From NCBI GenBank assembly GCA_021839245.1, contig JAKCBQ010000012.1, positions 1 to 41,172 on the forward strand: a stretch of DNA of 41,172 nt, in the 5' to 3' direction. The notes under the pieces are model-generated. The model ran no database searches. It was given only the letters and a program-made list of their open reading frames with translations, and had not been told where the DNA came from. Positions within the stretch are counted from its first letter, which is position 1; every line of letters starts with the position of its first letter. The DNA is from Pseudomonadota bacterium. Lineage in GTDB: Bacteria > Pseudomonadota > Gammaproteobacteria > JAKAQQ01. Both the position numbers and the translations under genes were made by a program. Positions 8,710 to 16,457 of the stretch are shown piece by piece.

Positions 8710-8724
8710 GACCATTATGGTCCT
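8708..8724. promoter_or_regulatory. Perfect 17-bp palindrome upstream of the Nramp-like gene
   Basis: AGGACCAT-T-ATGGTCCT is perfectly symmetrical around a central T and begins inside the dsbD stop codon, 37 bp before the transporter ATG. It could be an operator for a dimeric metal-responsive regulator. As RNA it could form a six-pair hairpin with a five-base loop. There is no U-run, so a simple intrinsic terminator is unlikely. Confidence 0.5.
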
Positions 8725-8760
8725 GTACAATTGGGCCTCTTCGCCCGCGAGTCCGTCCCC

Positions 8761-10038
8761 ATGCATGCCCAGCCGCAGCCCGTCGTGACCGAGGAGGCGG
8801 AGGACGAAAGAGCGCGAAGAGGGCTGCGCGGCCGTCTCGCGCTTTTCCTCCTCGTCATGGGGCCGGGCCTCATCGTCATGCTGGCCGACACGGACGCCGG
8901 AAGCCTGGTGACCGCGGCACAGAGCGGAGCCCAATGGGGCTACACCCTCATCGCTCTTCAGCTCTTCCTCATCCCCATCCTCTACATGGTGCAGGAACTC
9001 ACCGTTCGACTGGGGCTTTACACGGGGCGCGGACACGGTGAGCTCATCCGCGAAACCTTCGGACCCTTTTGGGCGTGGATCTCGGTCACGACCCTTCTCG
9101 TCTCCTGCGTGGGCGCCCTCGTGACCGAAATGATCGGCACGGCAGGCGCCGGGCAGATTTACGGGATTCCACTCGATCTGAGCGTGTGGGCGACGGTGCT
9201 CTTTCTTCTCTTCGTGGTCATCAGCGGATCGTACCGTTCGGTCGAAATCGTCGCCATCATCGTCGGGCTGTTCGAAGTGGCCCTCTTCTACGTGGCGTAC
9301 CGCGCGCACCCCCACATCCCCTCCCTCCTGCGCGGGCTCGGCACCTTCCCCATCGGACACCCCTCCTATCTTTACCTGGTCGCCGCGAACATCGGGGCGG
9401 TGATCATGCCCTGGATGGTCTTCTACCAGCAGGCGTCCGTCGTCGACAAAAAACTCAAACGCCACCACATCGGCGAGGCCCGCGCCGATACCCTGCTCGG
9501 AGCCTTTCTTACCCAAGCGATCATGATCGCCATGATCGTGGCCGCCGCCGCAACGATCGGCCGCAGCAACCCGCACGCCTCGCTCAACGATGTCCCCGAG
9601 ATCAGCCGGATGCTCACGTCCTTTCTCGGAGGTGCGGCCGGTCGGGCCGTCTTCGCTGTCGGCATCGTCGGCGCCAGCCTCGTGGCCGGCATCGTCGTCT
9701 CGCTCACCGCAGCCTGGGGCCTCGGGGAAGTCAGCGGTTACCGCCGGTCCCTCAACCACCGCCTGCACGAAGCCCCTTGGTTCTACCTCGTCTACGCCCT
9801 GGCCCTCGTGGCGGGGGCGCTCCTCGTCACGAGCGGCGTGAATCTCGTCACGCTCTCGATCGCGATCGAAGTGATGAACGCCCTCCTCCTCCCGATCGTC
9901 CTCGGCTTCCTTTATCTTTTGGCCCGTCGCGCGCTTCCCCCCGCGCACCGCCTGCGCGGCGGCTACGCCGTTCTTGTTCTCACACTCATCGTTCTCACGG
10001 TGGTGCTCGGCGTCTACGGCGGACTCCAGGCGCTCTGA
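8761..10038 (+). CDS. Divergent Nramp-family divalent metal transporter
   Basis: A 425-aa polytopic protein with about eleven hydrophobic helices and the Nramp layout GPGLIVMLADTDAGS in helix 1 and GAVIMPW in helix 6. In classical MntH/Nramp proteins helix 1 reads DPGN and helix 6 reads AxxMPH. Here the metal-site segments are D43-T-D-A-G-S48 and A213-V-I-M216-P-W. The helix-6 Met is kept, but the Asn and the His are replaced. This places it in a divergent Nramp branch. Mn2+/Fe2+ uptake cannot be assumed, and other branches with changed motifs carry other ions such as Mg2+. The start chosen is ATG 8761; TTG 8731 would add ten residues. It follows dsbD and a 17-bp palindrome and converges with the OsmC-like gene. 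Confidence 0.88.
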   Translation: MHAQPQPVVTEEAEDERARRGLRGRLALFLLVMGPGLIVMLADTDAGSLVTAAQSGAQWGYTLIALQLFLIPILYMVQELTVRLGLYTGRGHGELIRETFGPFWAWISVTTLLVSCVGALVTEMIGTAGAGQIYGIPLDLSVWATVLFLLFVVISGSYRSVEIVAIIVGLFEVALFYVAYRAHPHIPSLLRGLGTFPIGHPSYLYLVAANIGAVIMPWMVFYQQASVVDKKLKRHHIGEARADTLLGAFLTQAIMIAMIVAAAATIGRSNPHASLNDVPEISRMLTSFLGGAAGRAVFAVGIVGASLVAGIVVSLTAAWGLGEVSGYRRSLNHRLHEAPWFYLVYALALVAGALLVTSGVNLVTLSIAIEVMNALLLPIVLGFLYLLARRALPPAHRLRGGYAVLVLTLIVLTVVLGVYGGLQAL

Positions 10039-10087
10039 CCCTCAGAACCCCCCGCCCCACAGGAAGTGCGCCAGCCTCCTCAGGTTC

Positions 10088-10609
10088 TCAATCCGGGGGT
10101 GCGACGAGACCGGGAATCTCGGCTCCGTTCCCGTCCTCGAGGTGCACCGTGAGCGGAACGCCACGCGCCACACTTTGCCCGACGGTGCAGAAATCTTCGA
10201 ACTCTTGCACGATCCGCCCGAGGCTCCGGACCTCGGTGGCTGGAACACCCAGTCCCAGACGGACCTCGATCGCTTCGACCCGCAGGCGTCCACGTGCGTT
10301 TCGCCCCGTCCGCCCGATGGCTTCGGTGCGAATCGTCCCGCCGTCCTCGTGGTGCTTGCGGAGTGCAAAAACGAGGCTCGACGAGAGACAGCTCGCGACC
10401 GCACTCAGGAGCAGTTGGAGAGGACTCGGGCCATCGCCGCCGCCGAGAGGCGGCTCTTCGTCCGCGACGAAAGCCGCCCGTCCCTCCCCCCAATCGACCA
10501 CAAACCGATAATCCTGCTCTTGTCTCAAAAGGACGCGTACGGATGCGTTCACGGGCGGCTCCGAATCGGGACGACGATCGTGGGATTGTCCCACAGGCGG
10601 AGGGGACAT
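10088..10609 (-). CDS. OsmC/Ohr-family protein
   Basis: A 173-aa product with the OsmC fold pattern: an N-terminal beta region with VDWGEGRAAFVADEE, the helix segment GGGDGPSPLQLLLSAVASCL containing the first Cys, and a second Cys in FEDFCTVGQSV. In Ohr and OsmC proteins these two cysteines reduce organic hydroperoxides. The first Cys context (SAVASCLSSSL) fits the broader OsmC-like group better than classical Ohr. A start at ATG 10609 is preferred because a GGGGGA tract lies just upstream; GTG 10621 would add four residues. It lies 33 bp downstream of the phosphatase gene on the same strand and probably shares its transcript. A peroxide-defence role is inferred from the family. Confidence 0.85.
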   Translation of the reverse strand: MSPPPVGQSHDRRPDSEPPVNASVRVLLRQEQDYRFVVDWGEGRAAFVADEEPPLGGGDGPSPLQLLLSAVASCLSSSLVFALRKHHEDGGTIRTEAIGRTGRNARGRLRVEAIEVRLGLGVPATEVRSLGRIVQEFEDFCTVGQSVARGVPLTVHLEDGNGAEIPGLVAPPD

Positions 10610-10642
10610 CGCATCCCCCACGCGCGCTCCACGCGACGTGGC

Positions 10643-11449
10643 TCAGGGCTCGGCGCGGGTGAAAATCCCGGTTCGCGGTTCGACCAGGGTGAGTCCCCAG
10701 CCGTGTCCACGCTCCTCGGCGAAGAGATAGGGCAGATACGTTCCCGTGTCGATGCAGATGTGGGACGCCATCCGACGCGGAGAAAACCCCGGCGTGTGCC
10801 CACAGTAGGTGGGCGAGAGACCCTCGACCGTCTCGGGAACTGAGCCGCCCCCCCCGCGCCCCATGAGACGACGTGACCAGGACACCACCTCCTCGAGCCG
10901 CTCCCTCTCCGACACGGGAAGATGTGCGAAGTCGCGATCGATGTCCTTGTCGCGATAGACGAGAGAGGAAGCTCCCGCCGGACGGACGAGCTCGGCATGC
11001 ACCACGTGGAAGCGTTCGGGGGCTGTGCCGACAACGATGAGGTGCGGAAGAGTCTCGAGCTGGGTCAAGACCTCCATGAGCCGCGGGCCCACGCGGGTGC
11101 CGCCTTCGACCAGCTCGCGCCTCACCCAGCCGCCGCCGTTACGCAGGAAATCGTGTTCTTCTTCCCAGACGACGCGTCCGCCGAGCGCCAAGGCGCGGGC
11201 GAAGAAATCGATCAACATCACCTCGTGGTTGCCCAACACCGCATGACACCAGGGCTCGTCCAAAAGATCAAGGCAACGCATCGATTCCGGCCCACGGTCG
11301 ATGAGATCGCCGACGCTGAAAAGGCGGTCGCGCTCGGGATCAAAAGCCACCTCCTCCAAGAGGCGGTCGAGGAGAGCGCGGCACCCGTGGAGATCGCCCA
11401 CGACGAAATCGCGTCCCCGCTCGTTCGCAGGGTAACGCGCAATCCTCAC
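10643..11449 (-). CDS. Metallophosphoesterase, PrpA/lambda-type Ser/Thr protein phosphatase
   Basis: Carries the phosphoesterase signature set in order: GDLHGC, GDLIDRGPES and GNHEVML, with later His ligands in VVHAEL and YCGHTPG. This is the di-metal phosphatase fold shared by PrpA/PrpB, lambda phosphatase and ApaH. The size and the short spacing between motifs favour the PrpA/lambda group over ApaH, but diadenosine tetraphosphate cleavage cannot be excluded. The start is put at GTG 11449, which has GGAG five bases upstream and gives a 268-aa product. The frame is open to an ATG at 11533, but that codon would overlap the start of the divergent gene and lie upstream of the likely promoter. 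A TATTGT box at 11504-11499 fits this choice. Confidence 0.87.
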   Translation of the reverse strand: MRIARYPANERGRDFVVGDLHGCRALLDRLLEEVAFDPERDRLFSVGDLIDRGPESMRCLDLLDEPWCHAVLGNHEVMLIDFFARALALGGRVVWEEEHDFLRNGGGWVRRELVEGGTRVGPRLMEVLTQLETLPHLIVVGTAPERFHVVHAELVRPAGASSLVYRDKDIDRDFAHLPVSERERLEEVVSWSRRLMGRGGGGSVPETVEGLSPTYCGHTPGFSPRRMASHICIDTGTYLPYLFAEERGHGWGLTLVEPRTGIFTRAEP

Positions 11450-11497
11450 AGTTTCTCCGGGTCGTTCAAGGCCTGCCACCCGCCACAGGGTTCGTCC

Positions 11498-11504
11498 TAC
11501 AATA
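11498..11504. promoter_or_regulatory. Overlapping divergent -10 boxes
   Basis: The seven bases TACAATA read as TACAAT on the plus strand (towards the Asp-box protein at 11532) and TATTGT on the minus strand (towards the phosphatase at 11449). Polymerase on one strand would exclude the other, so the two genes may be expressed in competition. No clear -35 boxes were identified. Confidence 0.4.
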
Positions 11505-11531
11505 CCAAAGACCCTCTCCCCGGACGACGCC

Positions 11532-14500
11532 ATGCGCCACGCCCTTCGCCCCGCTCTCGCCGGTCTCGCGTTTCTCCTCCTTGCGACGATCCCCGCGTTC
11601 GCCGCGCCCCAGCCGATGCCGCCCGCTCTTTTTCACGCCTTGCGCGCACGCTTTCTCGGACCCTACCGCGGCGGCCGGGTGCTCGCCGTCACGGGCGTCG
11701 TCGGCCACCCGAACCTCTATTACTTTGGATCGGTCGACGGCGGCGTCTTCCGCAGCGAGGATGGGGGGGTCACCTGGACGCCCCTCTTCCAGCACGGCCC
11801 CGTCGCCTCGATCGGCGCGATCGCCGTCGCACCCTCGAACCCGAAAATCATCTACATCGGGACGGGCGAAGCGGACATGCGCTCGGACGTCTCGCTCGGA
11901 GGCGGGGTGTTCCGCTCGACGAACGGCGGCCGGACATGGCACGCCGTGGGCCTCACGAAAACCCGGCAGATCTCCGCCATCATCATCTCGCCGCACAATC
12001 CCAACCACGTTCTCGTTGCGGCGCTCGGTCACAGCTTCGGGCCCAACCCCGAACGCGGCATCTACATGACCGTCGACGGCGGACGGCGCTGGCATCACGT
12101 GCTCCGACTCAACGATCGGACCGGCGTGGCCGACCTCGTCGCCGACCCCGATAACTCCCGCGTGCTCTACGCCACGAGCTGGAGTGCGGTGCGTCCGCCC
12201 TGGACACAGTATCCTCCTCTCGAGGGGTACAACTCGGCCGTCTACCGCTCGACCGACGGGGGGCGGAGCTGGCGGCGGCTCAAGACCCGCGGCCTCCCGC
12301 TCGCGCGCGCCGGGCGCGTTGGTCTCGCGGTCGCGCCGCACGGCCTCCTCTACGCCGTGGTGAGCGCACACCCGGGAGGCGGCATCTACCGGTCGCTCGA
12401 CGGCGGCCACACCTGGACACTCGTCAACGCCGACCGCAACCTCTGGCGACGCGGTTGGTATTTCGGCGAAATTTTTGTCGATCCCAAGAACCCCGACGTC
12501 GTCTACGTGCCCAACACGGCCTTCTATCGCTCACTCGACGGCGGCGAAAACTTCGTCTGCATCAAGGGGTCCCCGAGCGGCGACGACTTCCACACGATGT
12601 GGATTTCGCCCAACCACCCGAAGCGCATGATCCTCGGGGTCGATCAAGGCGTCGCGATCAGCGTCGACGGCGGACGGATGTGGACCCCCTGGCTCAATCA
12701 GCCCACGGCGCAGATCTATCGCCTGGCCACCGACAACCGCTACCCCTTCCATATTTACGCCACCCAGCAAGACTCGGGAAGCCTCAATCTCGTGAGCCGG
12801 AGCAACGAAGGAATCCTCACGCTCCGCTCGTGGACGGCGACGGCGGGTGGGGAAGCCGGCTACGTCTTCCCCGATCCGGCCGACCCCCATATCGTCTTTG
12901 GCACCGACATCGGTGGCAGCGTGAGCCGCTACGACAGCCGAACGGGCCTGTCCGAGAACATCTCCCCCTGGCCCCTCAACACTTTCGGCCAGCCACTGCC
13001 CGTGGCTCCGTACCGTTACTCCTGGATCGTCCCCCTCGCGGTCTCCCCACGGGCGCCCTACGCGCTCTACGTCGGCGCACAGAAGGTGATGCGCTCGACC
13101 GACGGCGGCCGCCGTTGGACGGCGATCAGCCCGGATCTCACCGGCCGCCGCATCCACGGACCGACTTCGTGGAAGACACCACCCACGATCGCCAACGCCA
13201 CCGCCCTCGGCTACGGGGCGATCTACACGATCGCCGTCTCGCCCCGGGCGCCGGGGAATCTCTGGGTGGGGACCACCAACGGATTCGTCTGGCACACGAC
13301 CGACGGGGGTCAACACTGGACGAACGTCACACCCCGGGGCCTGCGCCCGTGGAGCCGGATCGACCGCGTCACGGCCTCGCCCTTCGACGCCCGTTCCGCC
13401 TACCTGGCCGTTGATCGCCACCGTCTCAACGACGATCGGCCCTACATCTACGTGACCCACGACGGCGGACAGAGCTGGCGTCTTCAGGCGCGTGGTCTCC
13501 CGTCCCACGCCTATGTGCACGTCGTGCGCGAAGATCCCGATCGGCGCGGGTTGCTCTTCGCCGGAACCGAACTCGGGCTCTACGTCTCGTTCGACGACGG
13601 CCGGGTCTGGCAGCGTTTCGGGGACAATCTTCCGACCACGGCCATCCATGATCTCGCCCTCCACGGCGACGATCTCGTCGTGGGCACCCACGGCCGCGGA
13701 ATCTGGATGTTCCACGACATCGTCCCGCTTCTGCAGGCGAAGCGGGCGATCGCCCGCCGTCGGGTCTGGCTTTTCCGTCCGGCGGTCGCCACCCACATCC
13801 GGCGGACGATGTTCCGAGCCGAGCCCTTCCCGCCGGAAGTCCCCCAAGCCCCCAATCCGCAAAACGGCGCCCTGATTTATTACTTCCTGGACCACCCGCT
13901 CCGCGGTCCGATCCGGCTCGAGATCCTGGGCCCCCACGGTCACATCCTGAGGACATTCTCCTCCGCCACACGGGAGCGTCCACAGCCTCTGGCGCAACCC
14001 GCATTCCCGAACTTTTTCCGTGCTCCGGTCAACCGTCTCACGGATCGGGCGGGACTCAACCGTTTCGTCTGGCATCTTCATATCGCGCGCCCCCGCGCCC
14101 TGATGTACGGCTGGGGCGGACCCGGAGACATCGGCCGGACACCGGTCGCCCCGCAGGGGCCCTTCGTACCCCCGGGTCGCTATACGGTCATCCTCATCGC
14201 CGGCGGACACCGCCTCAAGACCCCGCTCGTCGTGCGTGAGGACCCCCGCGTTCAGGTGACGACCCGAGATCTCGACGTTCAGTACGCCTTCGCCCGGCGC
14301 ATCGCCGATGCCCTCAGCACCGACACCGCAACGGTGCTCGCGGCCCGGGCGCTCCGTCTGCGCCTCGAGAAACTCAGCCACCACCGTGCCGGCCGGCACG
14401 AGGCGCAAGAGCTCCTCGCCCGCCTCACCTCCTGGATGGCCACGAATCCGGCCCGCTTCAACGGCGTCTTCGGAGCACTCCTCGGCGCCGTCGAGAGTTC

Positions 14501-14624
14501 GGATCACCGGCCCACCGTCGCGGAGCGGACGGCTTTCCACGTCGAAGACACCCGCTTCCTCACCCTTCTGCACCGCTACCAGAGGATTGCCCATGCCGCA
14601 TCCGACCTCGATCGGCACACGTAG
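11532..14624 (+). CDS. Secreted Asp-box (BNR/VPS10-like) beta-propeller protein
   Basis: A 1030-aa protein with a signal peptide (hydrophobic 8-24, likely cleavage after AFA). At least eleven Asp-box motifs of the form S/T-x-D-G-G-x-x-W are spread through residues about 70-690 (for example SEDGGVTW, STNGGRTW, STDGGRSW, SLDGGHTW, THDGGQSW). These mark sortilin/VPS10-like propeller blades. The C-terminal 300 residues lack Asp boxes and contain a beta-rich part resembling the domains that follow such propellers in proteins loosely annotated as glycosyl hydrolases. No catalytic residues can be assigned, so hydrolase activity is not claimed. The likely role is periplasmic or extracellular binding. 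It is followed 39 bp later by the thioredoxin-NHL gene, whose start lies inside an imperfect copy of this gene's own 3' end. Confidence 0.88.
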   Translation: MRHALRPALAGLAFLLLATIPAFAAPQPMPPALFHALRARFLGPYRGGRVLAVTGVVGHPNLYYFGSVDGGVFRSEDGGVTWTPLFQHGPVASIGAIAVAPSNPKIIYIGTGEADMRSDVSLGGGVFRSTNGGRTWHAVGLTKTRQISAIIISPHNPNHVLVAALGHSFGPNPERGIYMTVDGGRRWHHVLRLNDRTGVADLVADPDNSRVLYATSWSAVRPPWTQYPPLEGYNSAVYRSTDGGRSWRRLKTRGLPLARAGRVGLAVAPHGLLYAVVSAHPGGGIYRSLDGGHTWTLVNADRNLWRRGWYFGEIFVDPKNPDVVYVPNTAFYRSLDGGENFVCIKGSPSGDDFHTMWISPNHPKRMILGVDQGVAISVDGGRMWTPWLNQPTAQIYRLATDNRYPFHIYATQQDSGSLNLVSRSNEGILTLRSWTATAGGEAGYVFPDPADPHIVFGTDIGGSVSRYDSRTGLSENISPWPLNTFGQPLPVAPYRYSWIVPLAVSPRAPYALYVGAQKVMRSTDGGRRWTAISPDLTGRRIHGPTSWKTPPTIANATALGYGAIYTIAVSPRAPGNLWVGTTNGFVWHTTDGGQHWTNVTPRGLRPWSRIDRVTASPFDARSAYLAVDRHRLNDDRPYIYVTHDGGQSWRLQARGLPSHAYVHVVREDPDRRGLLFAGTELGLYVSFDDGRVWQRFGDNLPTTAIHDLALHGDDLVVGTHGRGIWMFHDIVPLLQAKRAIARRRVWLFRPAVATHIRRTMFRAEPFPPEVPQAPNPQNGALIYYFLDHPLRGPIRLEILGPHGHILRTFSSATRERPQPLAQPAFPNFFRAPVNRLTDRAGLNRFVWHLHIARPRALMYGWGGPGDIGRTPVAPQGPFVPPGRYTVILIAGGHRLKTPLVVREDPRVQVTTRDLDVQYAFARRIADALSTDTATVLAARALRLRLEKLSHHRAGRHEAQELLARLTSWMATNPARFNGVFGALLGAVESSDHRPTVAERTAFHVEDTRFLTLLHRYQRIAHAASDLDRHT
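14582..14616 (+). repeat. 35-bp imperfect direct repeat, copy 1
   Basis: Matches 14653-14687 at 31 of 35 positions (shared cores GAGGATTG and TGCCGCATCCGA). This copy encodes codons near the C-terminus of the Asp-box protein. The offset is 71 bp. Confidence 0.75.
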
Positions 14625-14652
14625 TCCAGGACACAAGCCACGCTGACACCTC

Positions 14653-14687
14653 GAGGATTGTTCGTGCCGCATCCGATCTCGATCGGC
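14653..14687 (+). repeat. 35-bp imperfect direct repeat, copy 2
   Basis: This copy supplies the GAGG ribosome site and the GTG start of the thioredoxin-NHL gene. The 71-bp offset from copy 1 suggests an old short tandem duplication of the end of the upstream gene. Confidence 0.75.
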
Positions 14688-16238
14688 CCCGCTCAGCGAT
14701 GCCCTGGGCGGGCGGGCCCAAGGATCGGCCCGCTCGCCCTCGCTGCCCTCCTTTTGTTCACCGCTTCGTGCGCGCGCGGCCAGGCGACGCCGCCGATCCC
14801 ACCGGTGCCCTTCCCCAAGGGGGATCCGTGGCTCGAAGTCCCCCACCCTCTCACCCTGGCCGATCTCCGGGGACGGATCGTGCTCCTCGACTTCTTCACG
14901 CCCGGGTGCATCAATTGCGTACAGATGCTGCCCGTCCTCGCCCGACTCGAGGCGGCGCACCCGCACGCCTTCACCGTCGTCGAGATCGACAGCCCCAAGT
15001 TCACCGACTCCGGCACACTCCCCGCACTCAAGGTGTTCCTCGCGGCCCACGACGTTCGGGCCCCGGTCATGCTCGATCAGGGTCTACGGCTCTGGAACGC
15101 CTACGGCGTGAACGCCTGGCCGACGTACGTGCTCTTGGGCGCGAACGGACATCCGCGGGTCGCCTGGCTGGGTGAGACGCCGTACGCCTCGCTCGCGCAG
15201 GCGGTCGACCACCAGCGCACCCAAGCGCTCGCCGCTCACCGGCTCCACCCCCGACCGATCCGCATCCTCCCGCCCCGCGTCCCACGCGGCCTTCTCCGCT
15301 GGCCGGGAGCCGTCGCCGTCGGCGACGGCCTCGTGGCGATCGCGGACACGACCGCCAACCGGATCCTCCTCTTGAGCCCGCGGGGCCGGCTGCGGGCGGT
15401 CATCGGGGATGGGCGTGCCGGGGTGCGCAACGGAGCCCCCTCTGTGGCACGCTTCGCTCATCCCGAGGGCGTTGCCTTCGGTCGCAAGCGTCTCTACGTG
15501 GCGGACACCGGAAACAATCTCATCCGGACCGTCTCTCTGAAGACATTACGCGTACGCACCCTGGCCGGGACAGGAACGCTCGGCTACGCGCGCCGCGCGC
15601 ACGGACCGGCGCGCGCGATCGCACTCAACGCCCCCTGGGGCCTCCTCCGGAAAGGCGACGCTCTCTGGATCGCCATGGCCGGATCGCACCAGGTCTTCCG
15701 CCTCAACCTCAAGACCGACGAGATCGATCTCTGGGCGGGAGACGGCGACGAAGGACTGCGTGCGGGGCCCCGCCACCGGGCGCAATTTGCACAACCGACC
15801 GCACTGGCGCCGGCTCCGGGCGAGGGAATTTTCGTGGCTTCTCCCGAAAGCTCCTCCATCCAGGAGCTCCTTCCTCAAAAAGACCAGGTGCGGACGGTGG
15901 CCGGTCAGGGACTCTTCAGCTGGGGGGACCGCGACGGCCCGCTTGCGCAAGCGCTCTTCCAGCACCCCCAGGGACTCGCCTCGGCGGGGGGGGATCTCTA
16001 CGTGGCCGACACCTTCAACGGGGCGATCCGCCGCATCGACCTCCGCACCCGCAACGTGCGCACGATCGCCACCGGCCTCGACATGCCCGAGGGCATGGCC
16101 TGGCTCCGCCCCGGGGTGCTCCTCATCGCCGAGACGGGCGCCAGCCGGCTCGTGACCCTCACCGTTGCGAACGGCGCCGTGCACCCCTGGCCGATCCACG
16201 GCGGGCGGCGAGCGCCGCCTGAACATCACAAGCGATGA
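14664..16238 (+). CDS. Thioredoxin-like/NHL-repeat lipoprotein
   Basis: A 524-aa two-domain protein. An N-terminal hydrophobic stretch ends in the lipobox-like LLFTASC, so it is probably a lipoprotein facing the periplasm. A TlpA/thioredoxin-like domain follows, with the redox motif GCINC (two Cys three residues apart, about residues 82 and 85) and a cis-Pro region NAWPTYVLL. From about residue 200 on there are NHL-type propeller repeats (for example PEGVAFGRKRLYVADTGNNL and PQGLASAGGDLYVADTFNGA). This order matches NHLRC2-type proteins. The GTG at 14664 is preferred because GAGG lies seven bases upstream; TTG 14658 is too close to it. The gene's last 80 bp overlap, on the opposite strand, the tail of a ribE copy (here a remnant). 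DsbD in the same window could reduce it (inference). Confidence 0.9.
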   Translation: MPHPISIGPAQRCPGRAGPRIGPLALAALLLFTASCARGQATPPIPPVPFPKGDPWLEVPHPLTLADLRGRIVLLDFFTPGCINCVQMLPVLARLEAAHPHAFTVVEIDSPKFTDSGTLPALKVFLAAHDVRAPVMLDQGLRLWNAYGVNAWPTYVLLGANGHPRVAWLGETPYASLAQAVDHQRTQALAAHRLHPRPIRILPPRVPRGLLRWPGAVAVGDGLVAIADTTANRILLLSPRGRLRAVIGDGRAGVRNGAPSVARFAHPEGVAFGRKRLYVADTGNNLIRTVSLKTLRVRTLAGTGTLGYARRAHGPARAIALNAPWGLLRKGDALWIAMAGSHQVFRLNLKTDEIDLWAGDGDEGLRAGPRHRAQFAQPTALAPAPGEGIFVASPESSSIQELLPQKDQVRTVAGQGLFSWGDRDGPLAQALFQHPQGLASAGGDLYVADTFNGAIRRIDLRTRNVRTIATGLDMPEGMAWLRPGVLLIAETGASRLVTLTVANGAVHPWPIHGGRRAPPEHHKR

Positions 16239-16377
16239 GATCCACTTCGAGATTGACAGGAGTGCCCGACCGGTAATCCCCGAGCCGTGTCACCGCACGG
16301 GTGTGCGGAATAATCGCAAACGACACACGCGCCCCGCGCTTGCTGTTGACGGTGAGACTGACACCATCAACGGCGAG
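16158..16377. repeat. 220-bp direct repeat, left copy (NHL/ribE junction)
   Basis: Aligns with 17884-18103 without gaps; nine mismatches were counted by eye. Eight fall in the first 90 bp and only one in the last 130 bp. The copy contains the intact end of the thioredoxin-NHL gene and, on the other strand, an isolated ribE 3' fragment. Homology stops abruptly at both ends. Confidence 0.93.
16159..16377 (-). pseudogene. ribE 3' fragment (C-terminal ~70 codons)
   Basis: On the minus strand this copy encodes LAVDGVSLTVNSKRGARVSF and continues to the RibE C-terminus, but has no upstream part. The conserved IARYV of the intact gene has become IACDV here (Arg to Cys, Tyr to Asp), as expected for a fragment no longer under selection. 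It arose with the repeat and has no start signal. Confidence 0.88.
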
Positions 16378-16410
16378 TCGGAATCAGCGGCAGGATTGGG
16401 TTGGAATACG

Positions 16411-16433
16411 CAGGGGGATTACCTCCCCACCTG
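16411..16433. terminator. Weak hairpin downstream of the outer-membrane gene
   Basis: CAGGTGGGGA and TCCCCCTG (minus-strand reading) can pair around a five-base loop with one bulge, about 25 bp after the stop codon at 16458. There is no T-run after it, so termination function is uncertain. Confidence 0.3.
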
Positions 16434-16457
16434 TGGCTCGATGATCAGCATGGGTTT

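Noticed and set aside
6577-9948. Very long minus-strand open frame (about 1120 codons) opposite dsbD and the Nramp gene
   Set aside because: It has low-complexity Glu/Gly/Arg/His-rich composition and lies antisense to two clear membrane-protein genes. It is a GC-rich shadow frame.
10643-11449. Calling the phosphatase ApaH
   Set aside because: Motifs are shared across the superfamily, and the layout fits PrpA/lambda-type protein phosphatases better, so no gene symbol was given.
12531-15050. Long minus-strand frame opposite the Asp-box and thioredoxin-NHL genes
   Set aside because: It is antisense to a gene with eleven recognisable Asp boxes, and the product has no motif. It is a shadow.
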